Of a stretch of DNA of 64,000 bases, positions 1 to 10,697 are shown one piece after another. Position 1 is the first letter of the stretch, and the number at the start of each line of letters is the position of its first letter. Origin of the DNA: Zygnema cylindricum (taxonomy: Eukaryota > Streptophyta > Zygnematophyceae > Zygnematales > Zygnemataceae). The stretch spans positions 64,001-128,000 of the forward strand of contig JBBHKE010000040.1 of NCBI GenBank assembly GCA_037447655.1, written 5' to 3'. The notes below the pieces were generated by a model. The model was not told where the DNA came from, ran no database searches, and saw nothing but the letters and a program-made list of their open reading frames with translations. A program made the position numbers and the translations under genes.

Positions 1-3000
1 ACCCCGGATGGATAATGGATACAGGAGCGTCAGCCCACATGTGCAAGAACAAGACCATCTTCAAAAATCTGAAAGCAACGCCGGAGAAAAATAATTATTA
101 TGCTTGTGGAATGAGTGTCCAAACTCGTGTTGTGGGTGATGTGTCTTTACTAGTTGATGTAGAAGGAAAAGCAATTGAAAGGACTCTTCACAATGTCTTA
201 TTTGTGCCTGACTTTAAGAAAAATTTGTTTTCTACGTCGTTGGTAGAGAGCAAAGGCTTTGAGGTTAATTTGAAAAATTGTCGGCAGGTTGTTAACAAAA
301 TGGGCAAGGTTGCGGTTACATGTACTAGAGGTAGTAGCAAGATGTATCGCATGGATATAGCTAATACAAAGGAGAAAGATGTTTTGTACTCCGGTGTTTT
401 GCACTCAGATGAGTTGTGGCATAAAAGATTAGGCCATGTTAATTATGATAGTTTGAGGAAAATGGTCATTGCTGGAAAAATAGAGGGTGTATCAATCACA
501 GATGGACCGGTCAAAACTTGCGATGGTTGCGCGTTAGGCAAAATCCACAGATTGCCATTTCCTAAAGAGTTTGAGCATCGGTCCACGAAACTTTTACAAC
601 AAATTCATTCGGATGTCTTTGGTCCGGCGAAGGTTCCATCTACTGGAGGGATGAAATATATGGTCACCTTCACAGATGATTTCTCCAGGTTTACAAAAGT
701 TTACTTCATGAAGGAGAAGAGTGAAGTGTTTGGTCACTTCAAACACTATAAAACATGGGCTGAAAAACTTCATAATTCATCTATTTTGCAGCTCGGATCG
801 GACAATGGTGGTCAATATACATCGAAAGAATTTGAAATCTTTTTACTCGAGGAAGGCATTAGTCATCTATTGCGTGTTCGATAGTCCCCGGAACAAAATG
901 GGGTGTCAGAAAGGTTGAATAGAACTCTCACGGAAAGCTCTAGGTCTATGCTCGCAGATAAAACTTTGTATCCAAAATTCTGGGCTGAGGCTCTAAACTG
1001 TGCAGTTTATATTAAAAATAGGATAGGATCAAGATCGGTAGAAACAACTCCCAACGAAATCTGGACAGGTAGCAAACCAGATGTTAGCCATTTCAAGGTC
1101 TTTGGTAGTCAATGCTTTATATTGGATACGTCTACAGATACATGGAAAATGGAACTGAAGGGATTACCGGGTATTCTGTTAGGATATGATGATCACTCAA
1201 AAGGTTATAGAGTCTTTGTGTTTGAAAGGCAGAAAAAAGTTGTAGCTACAAACATCTTTGTTAAAGATGAACTAGACTCCATAGATTTATTTCAAATGAC
1301 AGAGCAACAAAAGCAACAAAAAGTACAGGAGTATGTCATCTTAGATTGCATGCAGGAAATTGTCCCGCATATTCCACAAACTCCGGTAATGACTCCGGAG
1401 TCAGACTCTTTCCAAGTTCCTCACCAACTTCGGGTCCAGACGGACCAACAGCGCAATCAGGAACACACAGATCGCAACCAACGCAATCAGTTAGACACGG
1501 ATCGCAACCTGCGCAATCAGCGCAATGCGCGGCATCCGACGATCTCAGCCTTAGAATTTCCGGGGGGAAGAAGATCAAGCAGCCGCCTGCAAGCAAGCTC
1601 TCACTTTGCCTACTCGGCAGTCTCAGGAGAGCCCTTGACCATCGAAGAGGCCTTGTTATCACCAGAGCGGCATCATTGGATTGAGGCGGCAAACGACGAA
1701 ATGAAGTCGATCATGGAGGCTCAAACATGGGAGCTTGGGGACCTTCCTCCGGACCGAAAAGCGATCGGCAGCAAATGGGTATTCAAGGTGAAGTTAAATC
1801 CCGATAACACCATTGAACGCTATAAGGCCAGACTTGTGGCGAAGGGGTACAATCAAAAGGAAGGAATCGATTTTGAACAAACATTTTCTCCGGTTGTAAG
1901 ATTTCCAACAGTTAGGATTTTGCTGTCCCTAGCTGCTATAGAAGATATGGAAATCCATCAGATGGATGTAAAAACGGCCTTTTTGCATGGAGAACTAGAA
2001 GAGACCATTTACATGCAGCAGCCTGAAAAGTATGTGGAACCAGGAAAAGAGCACTTAGTATGCAAGTTGCTAAAATCTTTGTACGGCCTAAAACAGGCCC
2101 CGAGACAGTGGAATATAAAGCTTGATGAATTCCTGACTAGTCTAGGATTTCAAAGGATAAGTTCTGATCACTCTGTCTACGTTCTAAAGGGTGAAAATGG
2201 GATAGTGTATATAGCGGTATATGTAGATGATTTGCTATTAATTAGCAAATCAATGGCTGAAATTAACAAAATCAAAACTGCTCTAAACTCACGGTTCGAG
2301 ATGAAAGACCTCGGTGAGGCAAAATATATTTTGGGTATCCAGGTAGAGAGGGACAGAAATAAGAAAATAATAAAATTGACTCAAAAAGAGGATATTGGAA
2401 ACATGTTAGATGAGTACAAAATGCGGGGGGCAAAAGGATGTTTAACTCCAATGGAGTTTCGGCAGAAGTTAGAGGGAGAAGAGACAGAACCAGGTGTCAT
2501 TGTTAACGAGTATTTAGAGTCAGGGGAGAATGATCTTATGACAATAATACCTTATAGACAGATAGTGGGAAGCTTAATATATTTCATGAACTGTACCCGT
2601 CCTGACATTGCTGCAGTAGTCGGGGTACTGAGCTGGAGTCTAGAAAATCCGAGAAAATCTGATCTTGATGCAGCAAGGAGAGTCTTAAGATATTTGGCAG
2701 GAACTAAAGATCTCAAACTCACTCTAGGCGGAGGAGAAGTCAAGCTCCAAACATGGAGTGATGCAAGCTATGGCGACATGCCAAGCCAAAAATCCACCAC
2801 GGGATTCGTTCTACAAATTGGGAACGGTACTTGCTGCTGGAGCAGCAAACTTCAAAAGGTTACAGCACAGTCGACAATGGAGTCAGAGTATATGGCAGCA
2901 AGCTCCGCCCTCAAAGAACTCTTATGGGTAAAATCCATATTACAAGAACTAGGATACATACAAGTTGGTCCACAGGTGATCTGGTGTGATAACCAGGCTG

Positions 3001-3206
3001 CCATTGCCATTGCTTCTAACCCGAGTCATCACTTCAAAAGCAAGCACATGGATGTACGATTACACTTTGTAAGAGAAAAAGTGTTCTCTAGAGTGCTTAA
3101 ATTATGTTATTTGCCAAATGCAAAAATGATTGGTGTTATGCTCACTAAAGCCCTTCCTGCTCCTAAGCTCAAGTATTGTAGGGACGCACCGGGATTAAGT
3201 GAATAG
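1..3206 (+). pseudogene. Copia pol polyprotein of element D (protease end, integrase, RT, RNase H), one in-frame stop
   Basis: The reading frame runs from the left edge to the TAG at 3204-3206 and is broken only by a TAG at 882-884. The next codons continue the same domain (SPEQNGVSER), so one point change explains the break. Visible motifs in order: protease DTGAS at nt 18-32; the GAG-pre-integrase/zinc region (LWHKRLGHVN) near nt 414-443; the integrase acidic residues in IHSDVFGP, SDNGG and the glutamate of NGVSER; RT with YVDD at residues 440-443 counted from 903; RNase H with TWSDASYGD, TMESEYMA and WCDNQAA. All catalytic motifs are present, so this is the best preserved autonomous-type pol in the window. 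The element is probably inactive if the stop is real, unless a sister copy lacks it. Confidence 0.9.
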
Positions 3207-3366
3207 TTGAATTGCTACACTGCTATACTGCCACTCTGCAATAAATCCACCATTGTGAGGTAGTGGGACTGGGTGACTTGCTAATCGCTATATTGTTATG
3301 TTGCGATGCTGCGCTAGTTTATCACCGTAGCTGCGCCGGGATACTGAGTCTAAAGCTTTAGGGGAG

Positions 3367-4139
3367 TGTTGTTATTTTGGAAAGCTTTCAGTCTCAGAGC
3401 AGCGTAGCTGCTTTATAGACAAAGCAGCGCAGCTGCTATACAGACAGAGCAGCGCAGCTGCTAAACAACAGAGCAACGCAGTTGCTATACAGCAGAGCAG
3501 CTGCTATACAGCAGAGCAGCTGCTATACAGCACAGCAGCTGCTATACAGTAGAGCAGCGCAGCAGACAGGACAAGGCAACCACGATTATATTTGATATAG
3601 TCCGTACGGACAACGCAACGTCTAGTATTCTTAATGTGATTCTGTACAGGATAGAGCAACTGCGATAGATACGATTCTAGTCAACTTAGTGGGAACTCAT
3701 TTGTAGCTTAGTGATAGCTTAGTGGTACCTTAGTGATAACTCAATGGTAGCTTGACAGATTAGTGGTAGCTTTGTGGTTTCACGTACCTCTCAAGTACAC
3801 TGGTGTTGCTAGTTCAACACAAGTATAAGACTTAGAACTCATAACATATTATGTATCCAGACTTCCAAGTAGTAAAACTGCAGACAATTTTTGGGAAACT
3901 TTTGAGTATTATATCTTGAGTGTTGTCGAGTCAATTGTGCTATAACTTAAGGAGTTATCAGTGTTTATGCTACTCTATGTTCTGATAGAGTTTTGTGAGG
4001 TTTGGATGCTTGTATAAGAATTGGTGAGCACTTAAGAACAGCTATTTGGTAGGATTCTTGATACCTTCTGAGAGTGTATCATGTCTACTTCTACTACTAC
4101 TGCTGCTCCTCCACCTGCACCGGTGGTTGTAGAACAACA
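3367..4139 (+). repeat. 3' LTR of element D
   Basis: It starts TGTTGTT directly after the polypurine tract and ends AACAACA, giving short inverted termini of the TG...CA type. The length is 773 bp. The right end is fixed independently: the next base falls inside the RNase H coding sequence of the minus-strand fragment A1. The LTR contains an ATG at 4081 followed by 19 sense codons rich in Ser, Thr, Ala and Pro up to its edge. This suggests that, as in families A, B and C, the LTR carries the gag start codon, but no 5' copy is present to prove it. An alternative end at 3819 (CAACA) was considered and is less well supported. Confidence 0.75.
3396..3560 (+). repeat. Minisatellite of 20/25-bp units inside LTR of element D
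   Basis: About seven to eight degenerate head-to-tail units lie near the 5' side of the LTR. The long form is about 25 bp (AGAGCAGCGCAGCTGCTATAC core). The short form is about 20 bp and lacks GCGCA. Each unit contains the palindrome AGCAGCTGCT or a close variant, so a transcript could form a row of small hairpins. Long forms are on the left and short forms in the middle, which suggests expansion by slippage or unequal pairing. Confidence 0.8.
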
Positions 4140-5113
4140 ATATGTGCTACCATCTCACAATCTGGTCGGTACTCTAAGATGATTATTTTGTTTTCTACTT
4201 TCTCTCTAACAAAGCTGAGTCTGATGTCCATGTGTTTAGCTTTAAAATGATGTTTAGGATTGGCAGAAATAGCGATTGCTGCTTGATTATCACAAAATAT
4301 TTTATGCACACCACTTTTAAGGTGACCAAGCTCACCAAGCAAAGACTTGACCCACATCAATTCTTTTACAGCAAGAGGCCATATACTCAGCCTCCATGGT
4401 GGATTGAGCAATAACTTTTTGCTGTTTGCTACTCTAACAGCAAGCCCCATAACTCACATATAATACATATCCAGAAGTGCATCTCCTCATCGGAGCATCA
4501 CCATAACTTGCATCACTCAAGTAGTGATATCAGTATTCTCCCCACCCAAATGGAACCATAGATCCCTAGTCCCTATCAAATATCTGCGGACTCTCTAAGC
4601 TGCCTCCCAATCCCTCTTAGTGGGAGCATTTAGACTTCAACTCAGCACTCCTACAGCTGCAGCTAAATCCGGCCGGGTACAATTCATGAAATAGATTAGA
4701 CTTCCCATTACTTGCCTGTAAGGAATAGTCTCCATGAACTTCTGTTCTTCAAGAGATAATTCCTCGCCTAAGACTATGACTCCTTCTTCCTCACTCCCCT
4801 CACTTCCCTTCTTCAACTCCATTGGAGTTGTACAATTATTAGCTTTATCCATTTGAAATTTTTCAAGCATGTTCCCTATTGTTTCTTTTTGAGTCAATCT
4901 TATAATTTTTCTTTTTCGGTCTCTCTCTACTTGAATTCCCAAAATATATTTTGCTTCCCCTATAACCTTCATTTCAAATCTCCCTTTAAGATCGGTTTTC
5001 AGTTTATTAATTTTTTCCATTGATTTACTTAAGACAAGCAAATCATCAACATAAATTGCAATAAATATAAAACCTTCCTCATCTTCGAAAACATAGATTG
5101 AGTGATCTGAGCT
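4140..5113 (-). pseudogene. Fragment A1: reverse transcriptase/RNase H part of a family-A-like copia element
   Basis: On the minus strand the sequence reads RT palm residues (start SSDHSIYVFEDEEG, then a YVDD-like motif) down to RNase H (FCDNQAAIAIS, HHFKAKHMDIRL, EYRPDCEMVA). It matches the same region of element A at about 15034-16012 closely, in opposite orientation. Stops and small indels break it near 4450-4640. It is cut on the left by insertion of element D and ends abruptly at 5113 on the right. It was already present before D arrived. Confidence 0.85.
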
Positions 5114-5231
5114 GCATATAAAACACAGAAAAACATAGCATTAGTTTTTATAAATAAAGTAATCAATTCATAATAAGAACAATGTTTGACTGCAAGAAAG
5201 TACTAGTGGGCATATTATAAAACAAAGATTT
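5114..5231. other. Unassigned 118-bp spacer between two copia fragments
   Basis: AT-rich sequence between fragment A1 and the LTR of A2, with no recognised copy elsewhere in the window. It is likely old flanking DNA. Its last bases before 5232 (GATTT) and the first bases after the other end of A2 (GTTTT, 25575-25579) match at four of five positions, as expected of a decayed target duplication. Confidence 0.4.
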
Positions 5232-6273
5232 TGCAATTCTAAGGCCTTCATAGGTCCTCAGAATAGGCAGCTCACACGAAGCCTCTAAGATAACACTAAC
5301 CCCTTTCTGTTTCAACAAGAACAAATGCCACCCTGGCTAACAAAAACTGTGATCACCTCCACCCTTGTAAAGGTAAGACTCCCCTGATTGGATAGCAAAA
5401 TGAATCTCTGTGTTTTCTCCCCTAAGCAGTAAGTTATGCTGGGTCAAAGTTGACCTTTTGTACAAAAGCTCTCTTGGAGAGAGGGTCCAATCTACCAATT
5501 TTTCTAAGTCCTATCTCTCTTTAAAACTCTATCTACTGACGTACGACACCAATCACAATACTGTGTCTTATAGAAAGATACAGGTGCCGGTGTACTTCCT
5601 GTACGGACATTGTACGACATGGCCAAAAAGTCGACACATGTCAAATCTAGATTCGTTCTTATAATCCCCAGAGATGCCATAATCCAATGTGGTTGTCACA
5701 CTTGTCATTTGATGTGGCGGTGACCACAAACCGCCAAAATTTTATTCCGTGGTCTCGGCATCCTTCGTGGCTTTCCGATCAAAACCTGGTTTTCACCTTA
5801 GCCGTCATAAATACTTGCATGGTATTTGTTTCACATTTGAAACAAATATGAGATATCCGTTTCGAGATGTTCCGACCTCGTACAATACAAATTCTATATA
5901 TGTCCTAATATTCCGTTAAATGAATTAGTCTACGTGGAAACATTTATATAATTATCAAACCCTATAGCATCTAACACTGATCCTAGACTAATAGGATAAT
6001 TCTACCGGCTACCAGCAACACCGACCGACGGCATGTACCAGGATCAAATTTTGGGTTAGTCAACTATCTTTTAAGTAAATCTACCAAACTACTGCATGTC
6101 TCCCTCTGGATAGCATAGGCAGTCGTGGATCTAGCTCCCTCTCCAACTTTCATTGACTACGACAAGTGTGGGAGCTGAAAGGAGGAGTTAGAGGCAGACT
6201 GCCTCTACTTCTTTTTTGCATTTTATCTTTTACAAAAGCCTGGAAAATACTAAAAAAACCTTTAATTTCTACA
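5232..6273 (-). repeat. 3' LTR of element A2
   Basis: Read on the minus strand it starts TGTAGAAATT at 6273, next to a purine tract (complement of 6274-6287), and ends GAATTGCA at 5232. An ATG at 5251 (minus) lies exactly 20 nt before this end, as in every other LTR of families A, B and C. A B-box-like hairpin (GGATCAAAT) lies near 6040 on the plus strand, antisense to the element. Confidence 0.85.
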
Positions 6274-6818
6274 CTCCTCTTATTTTCTAGTCACTCTTTA
6301 ATTTAAAACCAAACTTCTCTTTGTATAAAATTTGGTTAGGGGGGGAAGGCACAGGTCTGGTCATAATATCTGCAACCATTTCACTATCTAGTTTATACTC
6401 TAAATTGATTATCTTGTTTTTTACTTTGTCCCTAACAAAGCTAAGTCTAATATTCATGTGTTTGGCTTAAAAGTGATGTTTAGGATTGGCGGAAATAGGA
6501 ATGGCTGCCTAATTATCACTAAACAAAATTTGGACACCACTTTTAAGATAACCAAGCTCACCAAGGAAAGACTTGACGCACATTAATTCTTTTTCAACAG
6601 AGCAAGAAGTTATGTATTCAACCTCCATGGTCAACTAAGCAATGACCTTTTACTGCTTGCAGCTCTAGCAACAAGCCCCATCACCCACATACAATACATA
6701 CCCAGACGTGCATCTTCTCATAGGAGCATTCTTCTTGTTGACATCACTCCAAGTGGTGATGTCAGTATTCTTCTCACCCAAATACAACTATAGATCTCTA
6801 GTCCCTATGAGATATCCA
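6274..6818 (-). pseudogene. A2 pol remnant, RNase H C-terminal part
   Basis: On the minus strand it aligns with the RNase H end of element A (compare 15560-16081), including the regions around TMEAEY, the CDNQAA-like site and HHFKAKHMDIRL, with many stops. It ends at the target site of element B: the bases ATCCA at 6814-6818 are repeated at 19642-19646, where the same pol sequence continues. Confidence 0.85.
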
Positions 6819-7841
6819 TGTTTAAATTAATAGATTTCTACAGTATTTTCTAGGTTTAAAATGTTAGTATAAAAGAAAAAGAAAAAGGACAGATAGCCTG
6901 CCTACACCTCCTCTCTCTAGCCCCCATAGTTGTTGTAGTCACTGAAGGATAGAGAGAGTGGTTGATCTATGGCTGCCTTAGTTCAACAGGCAGATATTTT
7001 TGAGGCTACTAAAAATATACTTGACGGACCCGGGATTTGATCCCGGTACCTGCGGTTCGTCAAGCTTGCCGATAGTGGTCAGCTTTATCCTACTAGACTA
7101 GGACCAATACAAAATGCTATAGTATGTGATAGATATATATATATTTAGGAAGGAGCAAATCCATTTAACTAAAACAATGTACGGCGTGCATGGATACAGT
7201 TTTATGAATGTACCAATTCAAAACGGATACCACGCATTTTGTTTCGACAACGAAACAAATATCACGCTAGTATTTATTACGGCCAAGATTTCGTCTCCCT
7301 GCAAATCCAACGGCGCACATCATCCCCAAAATCCCAGAGTAGTCACTTTGGCGTTTAGGGACGTGGCATGACCTGGAGCCACGTGGAGAGATGACATTAC
7401 GTCGTACAAATTCCGAGGAATGTACGGACGAGTGAAAAAGAGACACGCGTCTGCTTAATAGTCCTGTCGTACATAGGCCGTACAAAAGGTACACCGTAGT
7501 AGTACATTTTGGTACGGTACAGTAATCTGATTGGTCCGTACTTTAGTAGATAGAAGTTATTAGAGGGAATCAAGACTTAGAAAATTTTGGTAGCCAGTCA
7601 CCTCTCCCTTTGAGAGTTTGTACAAATTGGCATTTTTACTGCCTCATAACTTATCGCCTGGTTGGGCGTTTTCAGAGATTCCTTTTCCTACGGACTCAGG
7701 GGAGTCCATGGTGCACAGGGGTGCTTTCAGATTGTCAGCTTGATTGCCTAGCGAGCAGTGGCTGTGGGTTAAAGTGGGCTAGTTAACAACTATCTAGAGG
7801 CTTCCTGTATTCTCTAGTCCAATGGAGGGCACAGAATTGCA
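6819..7841 (+). repeat. 5' LTR of element B
   Basis: It starts TGTTTAAATT and ends GAATTGCA, 1023 bp. The same ends occur in the 3' LTR (18618-19641, 1024 bp). The gag ATG at 7822 lies 20 nt inside the right end. The promoter-bearing part contains several GTACGG/CCGTAC words and an antisense tRNA-like block at about 7021-7108. Confidence 0.9.
7021..7108 (-). promoter_or_regulatory. tRNA-like Pol III A/B-box block, antisense in LTR of B
   Basis: On the minus strand, TAGTCTAGTAG (complement of 7090-7100) fits the Pol III A-box consensus TRGYNNANNNG at every fixed position. GGATCAAATCC (complement of 7033-7043) fits the B-box GGTTCRANTCC except for one base. The 46-nt spacing is normal for tRNA genes, and the B box sits in a 5-bp stem with 7-nt loop like a T arm. 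No acceptor stem can be formed, so it is a tRNA-derived promoter-like sequence, not a tRNA gene. The 3' LTR has the same block at about 18821-18908. Confidence 0.55.
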
Positions 7842-8853
7842 GGTTATCGGCCCACCCTCTAGGGTGCCCACTTTCAATGGATCTGGGTTCATCTATTGGG
7901 AAGCCATGATGATGGGAGCTTTGTGTGAAAAACGATACTGGGGTATCATCAGTGGACAAGTGAAACGTCCACCTTCGCGAACTCCGCCAGGATTTGGAGG
8001 AGTAAGGTTTTCTGCAGCAGCGACTGCTTCCGCGGAGGAGGCAAATGATAGGGACAGCAGTGTGTCCAAAAAGGGGAAAGGGAAGGAGACACCTCTCACC
8101 CCTATTGCCATGGCACCAGAAGCGGCGACCGTGAAGACAGGGGAGAATAATGTTCAAATGTGGGAAGACTTAAACATGGCTGCCAATAACTTCATTCTTA
8201 GGCATCTCACTCAAGCCTTGGCCACCTCTCACCTTAATATTTACAAGGCTGAGGAGTTGTGGAAAATTTTGGTGGAGATCTATAGAGCTGGTACCATTCA
8301 GGAGCTCCAGTTGGCTGAGCAAAAGCTAGTGAGTTAAACTTATAAAGGAGGAAAGATGTTAGATTATTGCAATGATATTTCTTGTTTGTATATGGAGATG
8401 GAAAGTGCTGGTTAGACAGGCACAATGAAAATGAAAGTAAAAACTCTTATCATGAAGTTACTAGACGAGTATGAGAACTTAGTGTACCGAGTACAAGAAA
8501 TGACTGATAGTTCATGGAAGTGGAATACACTGGTCAGGATGATACTTGTGCAGGAAAATACCATGGAGATCATGGGAGGTGGAAAGAGCGTTCAAGCTCT
8601 AGCCGGCGGAGGGGACAGGTGGAGACCGGAACCGAAAAAACCATACAAAGGAGAAAGAGTCCAACCTGGAGGACCGAGGCCCCCAAAGGGCCTATGTCAT
8701 TTTTGCAAAAAGCCAGGGCACTTTATTCCGAATTGTGCCAAGCTGGCGGAGCTGAGGCTGAAAGAGAACCAAGGAGGGGGTTCTTCCGGAGGGAGGAAAA
8801 AAAGCACCTTTGGTCACAAAGGTGATAGGAGACACAGAGGACGAGTCCTCTGA
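7822..8853 (+). pseudogene. Element B gag (UBN2-like capsid region and zinc knuckle), broken
   Basis: The start ATG at 7822 lies in the LTR. The first open piece (171 codons) begins with the family motif VIGPPSRVP and the capsid-like FIYWEAMMMG, and ends at TAA 8335-8337. The rest resumes near 8425 with LLDEYENLVYRVQEM, followed by a CCHC zinc knuckle (CHFCKKPGHFIPNC) near nt 8695-8736, which packages element RNA. A frame change near 8810-8850 leads into the protease piece. Confidence 0.85.
7842..7857 (+). other. Primer-binding site of element B, half-tRNA type
   Basis: GGTTATCGGCCCACCC starts immediately after the LTR. It complements the anticodon arm of eukaryotic initiator tRNA-Met (around GGGCCCATAACC) with one mismatch in the first 15 nt, and lacks the TGG that pairs with the CCA end of a whole tRNA. 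It is read in frame as gag codons 7-12. Confidence 0.7.
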
Positions 8854-10697
8854 GCAGGATCGGGAGCTTCTTCTTGACGAGATTTTGGAGGAGAAGGAGA
8901 TCCCTCGGAGACAAAAGTGTGCCCTTGGAGCAATTCGGGAAGCTCCACAGGAAGGATGGATCATCGACTCAGGTGCATCCATGCATATGTGTCATGACAA
9001 AGACCTCTTCACTAAGCTAAGGAAAATCCCTACTGTAGAAATAGAGTATGGGGATGGGAGAGTTGTTACTACAGATGTAGTGGGATCAGTTGACCTGAAA
9101 GTTTTAGTGAAGGGTAAGACTTCTATTCTCACTTTCTTAGATGTGCTTTATATTCCTCAGGTGAGTAAAAATCTTATTTCTACATGTGTGTTAGATGACA
9201 AAGAGTTTGATACTTTCACTAGAAAGGGAGTTTTTACAGCCAAGTATGGGGATGAAGTTCACTTCACTGCAGATAAGGGTAGCCAAAGAATGTTTAGGCT
9301 TAACCTAAGTAATGAAAAGAAGAATGCTTACTATGTTGGTGTCCCAAAATTGATGATTTGACATAAGCGGTTGGGGCATGTGCATTTTGATAGGTTGAGA
9401 GAGATGAAGAAGCTGGGTGTGGTAGAAGGCATTCAGTTCAGTGTTAATGAAATGGTGGATGATTGTAGTGGTTATGCCCAAGGAAAAGCTCACACACTTC
9501 CTTTTCCTAAAGCCGCCACATATAGGGGTGAAAAGGTACTAGATTTGATCCACACAGATATCTGGGGACCAGCAAGGGTACCCTCCGTTGGAGGGAAAAG
9601 ATATATGTTGACAATCATTGATGATATGTCTAGATACTCTAGAGTTTATTTTCTAAAAACAAAGTAAGAAACACCAACTTACTTGAAAGAATACAAAGCC
9701 TGGAGTGAGAAGTTGCATGGAACCCCCATTAAGAGAATAAAGAGTGATAATGGGGGAGAGTATACCTCTAACCAATTTGAGGAATACTTAAGAGATGAGG
9801 GAGTTCAACACCAGAAAAACTGTACCACATAATTCGGAACAAAATGGTGTAGCAAAAAGGCTAAACCGAACACTAGGAGATAGTATGCAGTATGTTGGCT
9901 GACAAGAAAATAGGAAAGAGATTTTGGGCAGAAGCCATGAACTCTGCCAATAACATTAAAAATAGAGTCCTCACCTCAGCAGTCAAAGGTATGACACCTT
10001 ATGAGAGATGGGGTGGAAGGAAACTAGATATCTCTCACCTTAAAGTTTTTGGTAGTCAAGTTTACACTCTAGATACGGATAAGAAAAACTGGAAACTTGA
10101 TGCTAAGGGAAAACCTGGATATTTCATGGGATATGATGAGGATGTTAAGGGATATAAGGTTTATGACTTAGCAAAGCAAGATATCATTCTGGTAAAACAC
10201 CTAGTTGTCATGGATGAAGGAAAGTCAATTGACCCCTTTAAATATACTAAGAAGATAAGAATCTGGTTTGAGTCCGAGAGTGAGGAGAACTCTGTTTTTC
10301 CCAAAAAGGACATGAGTGATACCATGATTGCATATTCAGGGGAGATCCAAGATACAGAAGAGCTATCAGATACCCCACATATTCCCATGGATTTCGAGGA
10401 GACAGAAGAGGAGGAATCATAACCATCTTCCATGAATAGGGGAGCTAATGAGACACTAAGGAGGAACCCAAGACTTCTGTCTATTCCAGCTTCGAATTTG
10501 AAGGGGGGAGAAGGAGCAGCAAAAGGCTACAAGAGAAACAGGCGGCTCATAAGGTAACTAAGCTATCACATCCTAATGAGCCTCAGTCATACTTGGAGGA
10601 AGTGAACAGTCCAAAAAAAGACAGATGGATCAGGGCCATAAATGATGAAATGGCTTCCATCATGGAAGCAAATACCTGGGAACTAGCCGATTGCCCT
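8810..10697 (+). pseudogene. Element B pol, first part: protease, integrase, start of RT
   Basis: Pieces in order: the protease with WIIDSGASMHMC (about 8959-8991), the GAG-pre-integrase region (HKRLGHVHFDRL) after a stop at 9359-9361, the integrase core with IHTDIWGPA and SDNGGEYTSN (about 9741-9770), the integrase C-terminal part 9892-10422, and the first RT codons (NTWELADCP) up to 10697. Stops at 9359 and about 9665 and frameshifts near 9660 and 9820-9890 break it. The coding sequence stops inside the word for DCP, where element A begins, and resumes at 17138. Confidence 0.87.

Larger units (their letters stand above)
1..4139 (+). mobile_element. Ty1/copia retrotransposon D, 5'-truncated by window edge
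   Basis: The window opens inside the protease of a plus-strand copia element. It continues through integrase, reverse transcriptase and RNase H to 3206, a 160-nt spacer, a polypurine tract ending at 3366 (AGGGGAG) and an LTR at 3367-4139. The domain order integrase before reverse transcriptase is diagnostic of Ty1/copia. Directly after the LTR, the sequence continues in the minus-strand copia fragment A1 in the middle of its RNase H region, so D inserted into A1. The 5 bases after the LTR (ATATG, 4140-4144) should be the target duplication; the matching copy lies outside the window. D differs clearly from families A, B and C in LTR sequence. Confidence 0.9.

Noticed and set aside
3367-3819. 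LTR of element D ending at CAACA 3815-3819
   Set aside because: It gives neat TGTTG/CAACA ends, but the sequence after 3819 has no known target. The end at 4139 abuts the RNase H sequence of fragment A1 exactly.
5114-5231. An intron of a minus-strand gene (TTTATATGCAG resembles a splice acceptor)
   Set aside because: The neighbouring sequence is a copia RT fragment on one side and an LTR on the other. No donor or host exon fits.
7021-7108. A complete tRNA gene
   Set aside because: A and B boxes are present, but no acceptor stem or convincing anticodon arm can be drawn.
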